A DNA stretch of 62,917 bases from CAZRSW01 sp964602845 (GCA_964602845.1 CAZRSW010000011.1:1-62917); one strand, 5' to 3'. Positions 27,662 through 36,923 are shown, counted from the stretch's first letter. The notes: generated by a model from the sequence alone, not told the origin. Program-made: numbers and translations.

Positions 27662-28846
27662 TCAAATTGAGTAGCAATCCAGAACTCGATGCAATGCAGT
27701 CATTACATCACGACAATCCTCGTCGCCCATGCCGGGATAAATTGGTAAGGTCAAAATCTCATCATAAACTTGTTCTGCTACTGTACAAAGACCCAACTCG
27801 TACCCATTAGATCGGTAAGCCGAATGCCAATAAACTGGCATGTAATGAACGTGGACACCAATGTTTTCAGATCTGAGCGCCCTAAATATTGTATCCCTAT
27901 CAACCTTTAAATGTTCGAGTTTTAACTTAACTATATATAAGTGATAGGCATGCCCCACTTCGCCAGAGACCGCCAATGGTTCGACGCATTTGGTCCCATT
28001 AAGGTTGTCATCAAAATAGGCCGCTATTTCCCTTCTACGTCGTAAATTTGATTCCAGCCTGTCCAACTGACTTAATGCCAATGCACAATGTATGTCCGAC
28101 AATCTATAGTTGTAGCCTTGCTCAATAATGTCGTATTGGTGCCTTACATTTGACATCCTACTTTTATGGTCCTCTCCAATCCCATGATTACGAAAGCGCC
28201 GAACATATTCTGCTACTGCGCGGTCGTTAGTAATAACCGCCCCACCTTCACCAGCAGCAACATGTTTTACCGGATGAAAAGATAAGGTCGAAACATTAGA
28301 CACCGAACCGATCTGATCCCCTTTATAAGTGGCACCTAGAGCATGGCTTGAGTCACTAATAAGGGCAATACCTTGTGACTCAGCCAATGAATTCAGTTCA
28401 TCATAGTCACAAGGATGACCAGCAAAATCTACTGGAACAATCATCTTCGTTCTTTTAGTTATTTTTCGTTCCACATCAGAGAGATCCATAAGTAAATTGT
28501 CTGGGTTAATATCTACAAAAACAGGTCTTGCCCCACAATAAAGTACAGCGTTAGCCGTGGCCGCGAACGTTATAGCCGGGACTATCACCTCATGCCCCGG
28601 GCCAATATCCAAAGATTTCATAGCAGCATGCAGAGCCGCGGTTCCACTTGATACTACCGCCGAATATCGAGCACCGGTTTGATGCGATAATTCCTCTTCA
28701 AATCGATCTACCGAAGGCCCGGTGGTAAGGAATCCCGACCCCAAAACTTTTGTGACAGCCTCTATATCAGTTTCGCAAATTTCATGCCTGCCATACGGTA
28801 GAAAAGTTGATCGAACAGGTATACCACCTTCTGCAGCAATTGTCAT
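27662..28846 (-). CDS. pseC: PseC-like UDP-4-keto-6-deoxy-hexosamine aminotransferase
   Basis: DegT/DnrJ/EryC1 family PLP aminotransferase of 394 residues. RSTFLPYGRHEICETDIEAV and GSGFLTTGPSVDRFEEEL are the family start. SSGTAALHAAM binds phosphate, and SDSSHALGATYKGDQIG followed by SFHPVKHVAAGEGGAVITND holds the PLP lysine in the PseC-like HPVKH context. PseC aminates the C4 keto product of PseB to give UDP-4-amino-4,6-dideoxy-N-acetyl-L-altrosamine. It lies 6 bp after the pseB-like gene, as in known pseudaminic acid clusters. Confidence 0.88.
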   Translation of the reverse strand: MTIAAEGGIPVRSTFLPYGRHEICETDIEAVTKVLGSGFLTTGPSVDRFEEELSHQTGARYSAVVSSGTAALHAAMKSLDIGPGHEVIVPAITFAATANAVLYCGARPVFVDINPDNLLMDLSDVERKITKRTKMIVPVDFAGHPCDYDELNSLAESQGIALISDSSHALGATYKGDQIGSVSNVSTLSFHPVKHVAAGEGGAVITNDRAVAEYVRRFRNHGIGEDHKSRMSNVRHQYDIIEQGYNYRLSDIHCALALSQLDRLESNLRRRREIAAYFDDNLNGTKCVEPLAVSGEVGHAYHLYIVKLKLEHLKVDRDTIFRALRSENIGVHVHYMPVYWHSAYRSNGYELGLCTVAEQVYDEILTLPIYPGMGDEDCRDVMTALHRVLDCYSI

Positions 28847-28852
28847 ACTATC

Positions 28853-29830
28853 CTAATCCTCGACCATTCTTACTAATTCCGACGAACTAACCCAATTGGA
28901 ATTTGTATCACTCCGATATTCAAAGCCATCAACAACAGGCTCAGATTCTGGATAAATAGGAGGAGCAAACCATGGGTTGATAGGCATGATAACGTACCGA
29001 TCCCCCAAATCAATCGCTGTGCGAGATTCATCACTGGAAATCAAAACTTCGTGTAGCTTTTCTCCGGGCCTAATACCAACAAATTGCTTCGAACAACCCG
29101 GAGCTATCGCCTCTGCAAGGTCCACAATACGCATACTGGAGATTTTAGGGACAAAAACTTCCGCACCCTGCATATCTGCCAAACATGAGATAACAAATTG
29201 AACTCCTTGCTCTAGAGTTATCCAAAACCTAGTCATCCTTTCATCCGTGATAGTGAGCGTACCCGTATCAGCTTGGCTCCTAAAAACAGGAATAACGCTA
29301 CCTCTGCTCCCAACAACATTGCCGTACCGTACACAACTAAATCTTGTCCTGCCAATACCAGAATACGAATTCGCCTGGATGAAAAGTTTCTCTGCGCATA
29401 GCTTGGTCGCTCCATAAATGTTTATGGGATTGACAGCCTTATCTGTACTCAATGCGATGACCTTCTCGACTCCCTGGTCGATTGAAGCGTCAATAATATT
29501 TTGGGCTCCAAAAACATTAGTTTTTACTGCCTCCATAGGATTATATTCACAAGCTGGCACCTGCTTCAAAGCAGCAGCGTGGATTACATAGTCAACCCCT
29601 TGCATAGCCCTTTGAAGTCGATCTTTATCTCTGACATCACCTATGAAGAAACGGATTGAGGCCGAGTCGATTTCAGAAGCCATTTCCATTTGCTTCAACT
29701 CATCCCTACTAAAGACAATCAATTTGGCCAGATCGCTCTGCCTCAATAGTGTGTTAACAAATTTCCGCCCGAAGGACCCTGTTCCGCCCGTGATCAGCAA
29801 GGTTTTATTGTCAAAATTTGGTTTAGTCAA
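28853..29830 (-). CDS. pseB: PseB-like UDP-GlcNAc 4,6-dehydratase (inverting)
   Basis: Extended SDR of 325 residues. LLITGGTGSFGRKFV is the NAD(P)-binding motif and VFSRDELKQMEMA is diagnostic for PseB/FlaA1. HAAALKQVPACEYNPMEAVK, then ALSTDKAVNPINIYGATK, holds the catalytic residues. RYGNVVGSRGSVIPVF and GIRPGEKLHEVLISSDE complete the signature. The inverting dehydratase converts UDP-GlcNAc to the 4-keto-L-arabino product, the first step to pseudaminic acid. Its neighbour is pseC. Confidence 0.92.
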   Translation of the reverse strand: MTKPNFDNKTLLITGGTGSFGRKFVNTLLRQSDLAKLIVFSRDELKQMEMASEIDSASIRFFIGDVRDKDRLQRAMQGVDYVIHAAALKQVPACEYNPMEAVKTNVFGAQNIIDASIDQGVEKVIALSTDKAVNPINIYGATKLCAEKLFIQANSYSGIGRTRFSCVRYGNVVGSRGSVIPVFRSQADTGTLTITDERMTRFWITLEQGVQFVISCLADMQGAEVFVPKISSMRIVDLAEAIAPGCSKQFVGIRPGEKLHEVLISSDESRTAIDLGDRYVIMPINPWFAPPIYPESEPVVDGFEYRSDTNSNWVSSSELVRMVED

Positions 29831-29966
29831 CGTGTTAAATCCTTATAACTAGAAACTGCTTGAGATTGAATCGCCTTCTATACACACCCATTGCCACTCC
29901 CGCTATGAGCAATAAGGCCAACCTAGCAAAGACAGATACTACGAGTGGTCGAATCTTCACGCAGTA

Positions 29967-31022
29967 TTATTGGTTCTCTCGATTAGCCCTCAAATAGTTG
30001 TCCATTTCACCAATATCCATCCAATACTCATGAATCGGAAAACCTACTACCCGATCACCCTCGATGATAAGGGCACTAATAAGGTCGGTCATATCGTAGT
30101 GTTTATCGTTAGGAATTTGATTAAGGGAAGTCCTACTAATAACATAGATGCCCGCATTCACAAAATGATGAAACGTCGGTTTTTCCTCAACAGATAAGAC
30201 TATTCCATTGTCCATGCGAACAACGCCAAACGGTACAGTATATTGGTGATCCTTAACTCCAACTGTCATTGATGCAACAGAATCCTTGTGAAATTCAACC
30301 ATAGATGCAAAATCGACGTCTGTCATGATATCCCCGTTAACCACTAGGAGATCTTTACTTGCTATATCTAACCAACTCAAAGCTCCCGCAGTACCCATCG
30401 GTTGATTTTCCTCTATATAGTTAATATCTACACCAATCGCAGAACCATCGCCAAAATATTCCTGGATAGATTCTCTTTTATAAAACGTGGTGATATGTAT
30501 CTTAGTGACACCATACTCCTTCAATCCTAATAAGATTCTTTCTAACAAGGGCTTGCTTCCTACCTCCAGCATCGGTTTAGGTTTGTTCTTGGTGAGGGGC
30601 ATCAGCCTTTTACCGAAACCACCAGCCATAATGACTGCCTCCAAATCATCGATTACATTCAAATCTATTTCTCGGTATGTCAGAACATTAACCACTCTAT
30701 CTTGATCATCCAAGAGTGGGATTTGTCTTATGCCCGCCTTCGCCATAATGTTCTTAAGTTGAACTCTGTCGGTCGACTCGTGGGCACTTACAGGATTCCG
30801 AACTCTATTAGCAGCTCTCCGATCTTTTATCACACTAACTGGCTCTGATATGTCGTGCCCATCCAGAATGGCTCTCCGTAAATCACCATCCGTGATCACA
30901 TCAAGCAATCTTCCTTCTTGATCAATAACAATTGCAGCCTTTATAGATTCTCTCTCTATGCAGGCCATAGCATCCTTAAACGATGCGGTAGGGGATATAA
31001 ATAATCTTGAACTATTTTTCAT
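29967..31022 (-). CDS. CBS-domain sugar-phosphate nucleotidyltransferase (PtmE-like)
   Basis: 351 residues with two parts. Residues 1-120 are a CBS pair (AAIVIDQEGRLLDVITDGDL, then IRQIPLLDDQDRVVNVLT). Residues 125-351 form a nucleotidyltransferase with VIMAGGFGKRLMPLTKNKPK and PMLEVGSKPLLE, ENQPMGTAGALSWL and VVNGDIMTDVDF. This order matches C. jejuni PtmE, a glucosamine-1-phosphate guanylyltransferase of the GDP-based legionaminic acid pathway (established for that organism). It overlaps the capsule-synthesis-like gene by 11 bp and precedes pseB. The CBS pair may sense a nucleotide. Confidence 0.82.
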   Translation of the reverse strand: MKNSSRLFISPTASFKDAMACIERESIKAAIVIDQEGRLLDVITDGDLRRAILDGHDISEPVSVIKDRRAANRVRNPVSAHESTDRVQLKNIMAKAGIRQIPLLDDQDRVVNVLTYREIDLNVIDDLEAVIMAGGFGKRLMPLTKNKPKPMLEVGSKPLLERILLGLKEYGVTKIHITTFYKRESIQEYFGDGSAIGVDINYIEENQPMGTAGALSWLDIASKDLLVVNGDIMTDVDFASMVEFHKDSVASMTVGVKDHQYTVPFGVVRMDNGIVLSVEEKPTFHHFVNAGIYVISRTSLNQIPNDKHYDMTDLISALIIEGDRVVGFPIHEYWMDIGEMDNYLRANRENQ

Positions 31023-32514
31023 CGACCTGAAAATGATGAGGATAAAATTTACACAAAGCTTCTTTTGCTACCTGTGCCAGCCCTTCCTCATCCTCCGGGC
31101 TCAATTTCGGATATTCTATTCCCACCATTTCAAAAGAATTATCTATCTGTGCCTTGTTAAGACTTTTTCTCGATAAATCAAACGAAGAATCACCATCTTT
31201 AATCATAAGTAGATCATTCAATCCTTTAAGAGTAGAGGTGTAGTCAGAAGCAAACCGAACTGTTGGTAGCAAATTCACGAACTGATGACATCCAAATGAA
31301 AGAACCCGTCTGCTCATATTAATAGCCTCGATAGCAGCAGTTCCAGTTATTGTTGCCGTGACTTGTGATGCCATTATCCATTCCCACGGATGTACTTTGG
31401 GGTGCGCAAGGACAACATTCGGCATCCTCCTGAGGTGTTCATAAAGCCCCTTTGATCTTATTCCAAAACTAAAAGGTTGCTCTTTCACAACCAACAAAGT
31501 ATTAGCGGGTGAAGCTTTCGAGATCCAAGATATCATTTCCCAAGAATTATTAAATTCAGGGGATACTGAAAGCAATGCGACCTCTGGCTCTAAATGGAGA
31601 GGTATATATATCAATCTATACTCCTCTGAGATATCATCCGGCGTAACCCCATTCTTAACAAAGTATTTGTACATGGCCGGCCTCTTCAGAATTGGTTTAT
31701 ACCAACCTAAGTTAATCGCACCACGGCCTGGAGGACGTTTTCCAATACTGAGGCTTCTCCTATATAATCTTGACAGCCAGATTCTGACAAACCAGTACGT
31801 ACTTTTCCTCAACCTTCTGAGCACCGTCAACAGAGCGCCATTGTAAGAATAATCGACCTTCTGGTGTAGCATTTTTGAAACAGAGACTTGTTTGTAATCA
31901 GACTGAATTGATCCACTCAACAATTGAGGGTTTTTAACATGAGTTAAGACAGCTTTACTGAGACCAGGGTTATCTGTATAGCCATTCTCCGCCCACAAAT
32001 ATCTATCTCCAAATTTAGCATTCACAAGGCTTAAATCAAGTACATTATTGGACTTGGCTACAAGACTTAGCACCCGTTCTATATACATACCCACCACAAC
32101 GTCCGGTTTAATCTCTGCAAAAATCCTTTCGTACGTCTTAAACTGAGATAAAACGTTACGTAGTTTCTGAGAATGATTCCACCGCGCCCTTTTCAAATCA
32201 GGATGAAGATCAGCATTAAAAATATATCCCTTTCCTAATCCTCTCTCATGGGACATGATCAACGCGAAATTTTCCCCGTATTTCTTTTCTCTTTCAAGAC
32301 ATTCTTCCAGTAACAATTCATCCTTGATGTCATGAGTGTTATCTAAGGATGTATCGATGTTTGCAGAAAGATGAGGACTAATTTGTTGTATAAGGGATAC
32401 CAATGAGGGTCTTGTTACAAAAGTAACATTGTGGTCATTAGAGAGCAAACTGCCAAGTTGAATTAAGAAGGTGGCTTTTGCGGGTGTAACTTTAATAAGT
32501 ATATGTTTTTTCAT
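31012..32514 (-). CDS. Capsule polysaccharide biosynthesis (Capsule_synth-like) protein
   Basis: 500 residues. The C-terminal half reads like the KpsC/KpsS/LipB 'Capsule_synth' GT-B family: RLIYIPLHLEPEVALLSVSP, NTLLVVKEQPFSFGIRSKGL, VVLAHPKVHPWEWIMAS and ATITGTAAIEAINMSRRVLS. These are the 'P.H..PE', 'vKeqP' and 'GTA..EA' elements. Family members include Kdo transferases of capsule linkers and related glycosyltransferases. The N-terminal half begins MKKHILIKVTPAKATFLIQL and is divergent. It is followed by the PtmE-like gene with an 11-bp overlap. The exact donor is unknown. Confidence 0.65.
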   Translation of the reverse strand: MKKHILIKVTPAKATFLIQLGSLLSNDHNVTFVTRPSLVSLIQQISPHLSANIDTSLDNTHDIKDELLLEECLEREKKYGENFALIMSHERGLGKGYIFNADLHPDLKRARWNHSQKLRNVLSQFKTYERIFAEIKPDVVVGMYIERVLSLVAKSNNVLDLSLVNAKFGDRYLWAENGYTDNPGLSKAVLTHVKNPQLLSGSIQSDYKQVSVSKMLHQKVDYSYNGALLTVLRRLRKSTYWFVRIWLSRLYRRSLSIGKRPPGRGAINLGWYKPILKRPAMYKYFVKNGVTPDDISEEYRLIYIPLHLEPEVALLSVSPEFNNSWEMISWISKASPANTLLVVKEQPFSFGIRSKGLYEHLRRMPNVVLAHPKVHPWEWIMASQVTATITGTAAIEAINMSRRVLSFGCHQFVNLLPTVRFASDYTSTLKGLNDLLMIKDGDSSFDLSRKSLNKAQIDNSFEMVGIEYPKLSPEDEEGLAQVAKEALCKFYPHHFQVDEK

Positions 32515-32544
32515 ATATCGTTGAAAAGCTCAAAAAAGACGGTT

Positions 32545-33249
32545 CTAATTTCGGGAGGCTATAATGAATTTCCTATGTCCACCCTGACTACCAGTTTTCG
32601 ACTCCCATTGAGTAACAATACGTAATTCTTTGGATATAGACTCGGAAGCAGCCATCATTGCATCTTCAAAAGGATCATTGGTATCAGGAATATAGGAAGT
32701 AGATTCATAAAATAAATGACCCTTGGAACTCAGAAGACCCCTCACTTTCCTGAAGTATTCATTGCTAGAAACCCTCTCTTTGCCATCCTCAGTATAAAAT
32801 GAAGCCATACTAAGAATCAGGTCATATTTAATATCAGATACAAAGTCATCAAATGTAGAATTAAAAAAAACTGCTTCGTCTGTCAACCCCAAATGCTCAG
32901 CAGTCAACCGTCCTATCCTGTTTAAATAAGGATTCCATTCCACCCCATGAGCGAGCTCGCAACGAATGGCTAACTCCACGGTGAAAAACCCAAAGTTAGA
33001 CCCTATATCGAGAATTTTACTGTTTGCCTGACATAGTGAATCCAAACCATATTCCTCGATACGCTTCTCGACAGACCAACGCCGCCCAATATAATCAATA
33101 CGTTCATAGGTCTGATAAGGAGTATCGAAGTTGTATGAACCTTTGTTGTGGATAATTTCTTCTTCCAAAATAGCATCGATCCTATTTTTCAGATCATTCT
33201 TAGTAAATTCAATGGGATGCACTATTTTACTCCTTCGTTGTGAACGCAT
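32545..33249 (-). CDS. Class I SAM-dependent methyltransferase
   Basis: 234 residues. Motif I is SKILDIGSNFGFFTVELA and the acidic residue after strand 2 is in AHGVEWNPYLNRIG. YDLILSMASFYTEDG is the strand 4 region. The DIGSNFGFF form is common in sugar and small-molecule methyltransferases. It lies about 180 bp downstream of the formyltransferase that ends the predicted phosphoramidate segment. In C. jejuni that pathway includes methyltransferases that make the O-methyl group, so this gene is a candidate for such a step (inference only). Confidence 0.8.
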   Translation of the reverse strand: MRSQRRSKIVHPIEFTKNDLKNRIDAILEEEIIHNKGSYNFDTPYQTYERIDYIGRRWSVEKRIEEYGLDSLCQANSKILDIGSNFGFFTVELAIRCELAHGVEWNPYLNRIGRLTAEHLGLTDEAVFFNSTFDDFVSDIKYDLILSMASFYTEDGKERVSSNEYFRKVRGLLSSKGHLFYESTSYIPDTNDPFEDAMMAASESISKELRIVTQWESKTGSQGGHRKFIIASRN

Positions 33250-33431
33250 TGCCCGAACGGAATATCCTATCGGTTAAATCCTCATTCATACCTACAAGCA
33301 CATAGTAAAACTTATCAATTCGCTCAAATAACCAAGATCTTGTACTAAACTTATGCTAAGACCTGCGGACAATGTTTGTGATCGTAAAGTGCACAACAGT
33401 GGCAACGTTTTTGGTCGATATCCTATATATG

Positions 33432-34169
33432 CTAATGGGGGTCGTAAGACTTAGCAGACAATATGGCAATATGCTTTAATACGGGATGAATTATGTAGTA
33501 GGTCGTACCATTGCCTGGCTCTTGAGGTGTTTTCGACAGATTGCCTGTTCTTTCATAACTCGTCAGCATTTGGGAAGCAAGTTCTGCCCTGATGTACGGA
33601 TCAAAGAGCAGATCGATTTCCCTACGATCTCTCGGGGGATCAAATAATTTTTTCACAATTATTGGACCCGTATCAATCTTTCTATCTAAAACAAAACCTG
33701 TTACTCCACATACCCCATCATTCAACAACGAGTAATATAGAGTGGTACTTCCTCTATACTCTGGAAGTATTCCAGGATGAATGTGCAGAAACGTTTTGCC
33801 AAACCCAAGGATTCTCTTCCTGAGTATTGCCCCGCTTGGCCCGGAATATAATACTAAAGGCAAATCATTTTCCTGAACAGCTCTGCATACAATATCTGAG
33901 TTAGGGTCTAGTGAATCTAAGATTTTATAAGGGATAGAATAATCTTCTAGTAGATCTTTGACCGTGGCTTCCGTAGATAGACCCCTGTATAAATCAGGTA
34001 GTTTACCTTGCTCCGAAACGGCACGGTTTTCACTAGTTTTGACCCTACCGTCTTCCATATAAAAAACAAACGCCGGGAGCACCCCATTTCTTTTCATATT
34101 TTGAAGATAAAAGCTGGTCCTGATTGATGAGACCGCCAGCATACTTAAGTCAGCTATCGCATTATTCAA
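33432..34169 (-). CDS. Formyltransferase-like protein (short, Fmt N-domain only)
   Basis: 245 residues, equal to the catalytic N-terminal domain of methionyl-tRNA formyltransferase with no C-terminal domain. The catalytic segment is FLHIHPGILPEYRGSTTLYY (His about residue 131), followed by TGFVLDRKIDTGPIIVKK with Asp about 166. The usual Asn before the His is replaced (HIHPG rather than NxHPS). The short length fits sugar or amino-acid formyltransferases. The start is TTG at 34169 by frame; an ATG nine codons in is possible. The target amine is unknown. It is 9 bp downstream of the unknown 244-residue gene. Confidence 0.75.
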   Translation of the reverse strand: MNNAIADLSMLAVSSIRTSFYLQNMKRNGVLPAFVFYMEDGRVKTSENRAVSEQGKLPDLYRGLSTEATVKDLLEDYSIPYKILDSLDPNSDIVCRAVQENDLPLVLYSGPSGAILRKRILGFGKTFLHIHPGILPEYRGSTTLYYSLLNDGVCGVTGFVLDRKIDTGPIIVKKLFDPPRDRREIDLLFDPYIRAELASQMLTSYERTGNLSKTPQEPGNGTTYYIIHPVLKHIAILSAKSYDPH

Positions 34170-34178
34170 TTTGATGTG

Positions 34179-34913
34179 TCACAACTCAATTAAATGCTCT
34201 GCCAAAAGACTCTTAATACAAGCTACTTCGCCCTGAACCGAAAGGATCACGTAAATCATATCAGGTAAGGCTTCAATCATTTCATAATGTGAACATAGAA
34301 AGTCGTTCAACTTTAAAACAGTATTAAGTAATTTCAGATCATGAGTTTCATGGTATTTCGTCATAAGAGCTATAGAAAGTAGCGCATACGTCGCCATTGA
34401 AGCGGGTTCGTCCGACCCCGGTTTCATGCCTGAGGTATAAATAGAAAATAATTTCTTGTTGACCTCAAATCGTCTCAGGAAACCCATTATTTGTGCATTA
34501 TAATCTTGATTGGAAACCGCCTCTCCTTCAACAATAGTTTTCGTGGCCGCGAAAAGAACCGTCTCAGAATTGACTAAGGAAACTGCCTCCTTAAATTCAG
34601 ATCCAGAAACCGTGCAATCTTGTGTATATTCTTTATGTAAATAAGCAATCCTCTTCTTAACAGGAGAACTCAATAAATTATCGATCCTAGTTATCCAGTT
34701 AGGTATCTTATCAGCCTGACTAATTTCTTCCCCCGCCAGATATCTAGCTGACACTTCAATGAATTTATGCTCATATAACAAGCTGTGATGTTCTCTTGAA
34801 GCCACATATGAGTTTAGGAAATCGATGCCCTGGTAAGACGTGTACATATAGGCTTTAGAATCGGATACAATGCTTGGCCCAATATATTGATAGGCTGACC
34901 TCAATCGACTCAC
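34179..34913 (-). CDS. Unknown alpha-helical protein linked to the phosphoramidate cassette
   Basis: 244 residues; I do not recognise a family. It looks mostly alpha-helical, with repeated leucine-rich helices (for example MATYALLSIALMTKYHETHD and LNTVLKLNDFLCSHYEMIEA) that could form an alpha/alpha repeat. There is no signal peptide, transmembrane helix or catalytic motif that I can name. Its GTG start overlaps the stop of the CDP-amidate-kinase-like gene by 4 bp, so the two are probably translated together. It is the only gene of the cassette without an assignable role. Transfer, lipid-carrier or scaffold roles are possible but unsupported. Confidence 0.6.
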   Translation of the reverse strand: MSRLRSAYQYIGPSIVSDSKAYMYTSYQGIDFLNSYVASREHHSLLYEHKFIEVSARYLAGEEISQADKIPNWITRIDNLLSSPVKKRIAYLHKEYTQDCTVSGSEFKEAVSLVNSETVLFAATKTIVEGEAVSNQDYNAQIMGFLRRFEVNKKLFSIYTSGMKPGSDEPASMATYALLSIALMTKYHETHDLKLLNTVLKLNDFLCSHYEMIEALPDMIYVILSVQGEVACIKSLLAEHLIEL

Positions 34914-35431
34914 GAGATAAACCCCAATCGATCAACTGCTTCAATTATCTTATTGGCTGGATCTTCATAAGATTCAAGGCAGACGTTATTATCAATAACT
35001 AGATGCGGATTAGAGGGAGGAGAAAATTCTAAGTCAACTCCCACCACGTCCTTAATATCACCTCGTAATGCTTTTTCATACAGCCCCTTTTTATCTCTCG
35101 TCTTCAACACCTCCATTGATACCGACAAAAATACTTCAAAATAGTTAGTTATATTTTGCCTATTCCAAATCCTTGATTCCTCGAATATGGATAGAATTGC
35201 ACAGACAACATCTATACCTTGAGAGTCCAGGAATTTACAGAACTTGGAGATCCTATCAGCATTCCTCCTACGATCTACTAAACTATGTCCAAGATCATTT
35301 CCCATGATCTGCCGTATTTCATCACCATCAATAAATACAACATTGGGCTTCCGAGTCTTAATTAATTTAAATACTTCTCTTCCAATGGAAGTCTTACCTG
35401 AACCTGATAGGCCCACTAGCCAGATGACCAT
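34910..35431 (-). CDS. CysC-like kinase, candidate cytidine-diphosphoramidate kinase
   Basis: 173-residue P-loop kinase of the adenylylsulfate kinase family. Walker A is GLSGSGKTS at residues 7-15, FIDGDEIR holds the substrate-binding Asp/Arg, and LGHSLVDRRRNADRISKF is the APS kinase signature. Sulfate assimilation would need CysD/CysN, and none is nearby. Instead the next three genes upstream match the C. jejuni enzymes Cj1416, Cj1417 and Cj1418. In that pathway the CysC homologue Cj1415 phosphorylates the 3'-OH of cytidine diphosphoramidate. That role is inferred here from gene order. A plain APS kinase is the alternative. Confidence 0.8.
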   Translation of the reverse strand: MVIWLVGLSGSGKTSIGREVFKLIKTRKPNVVFIDGDEIRQIMGNDLGHSLVDRRRNADRISKFCKFLDSQGIDVVCAILSIFEESRIWNRQNITNYFEVFLSVSMEVLKTRDKKGLYEKALRGDIKDVVGVDLEFSPPSNPHLVIDNNVCLESYEDPANKIIEAVDRLGFIS

Positions 35432-35447
35432 ATACTCCCCTTACACA

Positions 35448-36227
35448 TCACCTGTTGATCCTCAGGATTCCATCATTATTTTCAACTATTTCATTGGCGA
35501 TTTCATAATCCTTTATCGAATCCACTTCAACCCAGCCCCCACTCACCGGCACCTCCTTAACAGGATGCCCTAAAGTGATAAGACATTGGAGAACATCCGT
35601 CATATATAGATCATCAAATTTTTTTATAGTTGACGAATCACTAAAGAAGGGCTTCTCAAACATCGATTCCAAGCTATCCACAAGATACTTAACCCCGTTT
35701 GCTCTAAAAACAGTGAGGCCTATATATTGACCTTGGATTTCTTCGATATTTTGGGTTCTCTGTCCAATTTCAGTAATAAACCCATCCTTAGCAACTTTAA
35801 AGGATTCAGCATCATCTAACACATCTTCAAACCGCCTCTCCCAATAAGGCTTCCAATCCTTATCAACAATCACTCCTATCTCATCCCCCCCAGTGAGTAA
35901 ACTCTCTAAAACCTCAGGTTGATAGAGTATGTCTCCATATGAAACTATGAAACCTTCATCAAAATAATCCAATGCACACCACAGCGTAGCAACCATATTC
36001 GAGTGGAGATAATTTTCGTTGTCTATATACTGAAGTCCCGGCCTATTAATCTGATGCGACATATGGCCTCGGACGACAATAATTTCCTGTATACCCACAC
36101 TCCGTGCCACCTGTATCTGCCAATCTAAAATTGATCTTCCACTGACCGGTACCATTACCTTAGGCATACTATCCGTGAGCGGCGACAACCGAGACCCAGT
36201 ACCTGCGGCTAATATTATTAACTTCAC
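35448..36227 (-). CDS. Nucleotidyltransferase, candidate CTP:phosphoglutamine cytidylyltransferase (Cj1416-like)
   Basis: 259 residues of the sugar/choline-phosphate nucleotidyltransferase family. The signature LILAAGTGSRLSPLTDSMPK and the next residues VMVPVSGRSILDWQI sit at the N-terminus. VSYGDILYQPEVLESLL is the metal-binding region and NMVATLWCALDYFDEG is typical of LicC-like cytidylyltransferases. In C. jejuni the equivalent enzyme couples phosphoglutamine to CTP, giving CDP-L-glutamine. It is flanked by the CysC-like kinase and the glutamine amidotransferase, which is the same gene set. Phosphocholine or phosphoethanolamine activation is the alternative. Confidence 0.82.
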   Translation of the reverse strand: MKLIILAAGTGSRLSPLTDSMPKVMVPVSGRSILDWQIQVARSVGIQEIIVVRGHMSHQINRPGLQYIDNENYLHSNMVATLWCALDYFDEGFIVSYGDILYQPEVLESLLTGGDEIGVIVDKDWKPYWERRFEDVLDDAESFKVAKDGFITEIGQRTQNIEEIQGQYIGLTVFRANGVKYLVDSLESMFEKPFFSDSSTIKKFDDLYMTDVLQCLITLGHPVKEVPVSGGWVEVDSIKDYEIANEIVENNDGILRINR

Positions 36228-36236
36228 AATAGTAAT

Positions 36237-36923
36237 TTAAACAGCCGACAACCATCTTTTAATCAATAATTCATCGGTGGCAGTATCAAATCCAGCTCTT
36301 TCTGGATGCCATTGAACACCCAAGATGGGAAGATCAGGATGGAACAAACCCTCGACAATACCATCTTCAGTTACGGCAAAAGGCTCCAGTTCACTGGAAA
36401 CAGTGGAAATATGAACGGCATGATTGTGAAACGAATTAGTTAAAATACGCTTTCTGCCAAAGTAGTCTGAAAAATCTGGGTCAACGATGCTCAACTCATG
36501 ACTGTTTGCTACGTGCATGTCAGCGCCGCCACATAGATTTGTCGTGTCCCTAACGATGGTCCCCCCAAAAAAGACATTTATGATTTGCATTCCTCTACAA
36601 ACACCAAGCAGTGGTATCCTATCTTTTACAGCACGTTCGATGATCTGAAATTCGGTCTTATCGCGCAATTCACTAACATCTCCCTGATCCTGGAATTCGT
36701 CGGTTACCCCAACCGAACCTACGTTGTTGCCCCCCGTCAGCAAAAATGCGTCCACACCAACGTCATTGAAACCCAGGTTAACTCCAAATGGCGTATTAGG
36801 AATTAGAACAGGTGTCAACCCTAGTTTGCCCAAAAAATTCAACCAATCATGACTGATAGCGTCCCGCATTTCCTTGTGAGGGAAACTCTCGACCACTCTC
36901 ATTGAAACCCCCACAGTCAACAT
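36237..36923 (-). CDS. Class I glutamine amidotransferase-like hydrolase, candidate gamma-glutamyl-CDP-amidate hydrolase (Cj1417-like)
   Basis: 228 residues, peptidase C26/PuuD-like. The nucleophile Cys109 lies in LLGVCRGMQIINVFFGG, and the catalytic pair His206/Glu208 in GVQWHPERAG. In the C. jejuni phosphoramidate pathway the homologue releases glutamate from CDP-L-glutamine, leaving cytidine diphosphoramidate. The gene overlaps the upstream glutamine-kinase-like gene by one base (TAATG arrangement), a sign of tight coupling. Polyamine or glutamine catabolism is the usual role of PuuD-type enzymes but fits this locus poorly. Confidence 0.83.
   Translation of the reverse strand: MLTVGVSMRVVESFPHKEMRDAISHDWLNFLGKLGLTPVLIPNTPFGVNLGFNDVGVDAFLLTGGNNVGSVGVTDEFQDQGDVSELRDKTEFQIIERAVKDRIPLLGVCRGMQIINVFFGGTIVRDTTNLCGGADMHVANSHELSIVDPDFSDYFGRKRILTNSFHNHAVHISTVSSELEPFAVTEDGIVEGLFHPDLPILGVQWHPERAGFDTATDELLIKRWLSAV

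Noticed and set aside
33250..33431. Possible small gene or promoter in the 182-bp gap
   Set aside because: No credible reading frame, no consistent -35/-10 pair and only a 5-bp TTGTG/CACAA inverted repeat.
34910..35431. APS kinase for sulfate assimilation or glycan sulfation
   Set aside because: No ATP sulfurylase (CysDN/Sat), sulfotransferase or PAPS reductase is seen in the window. The neighbours fit the phosphoramidate pathway better. Not fully excluded.
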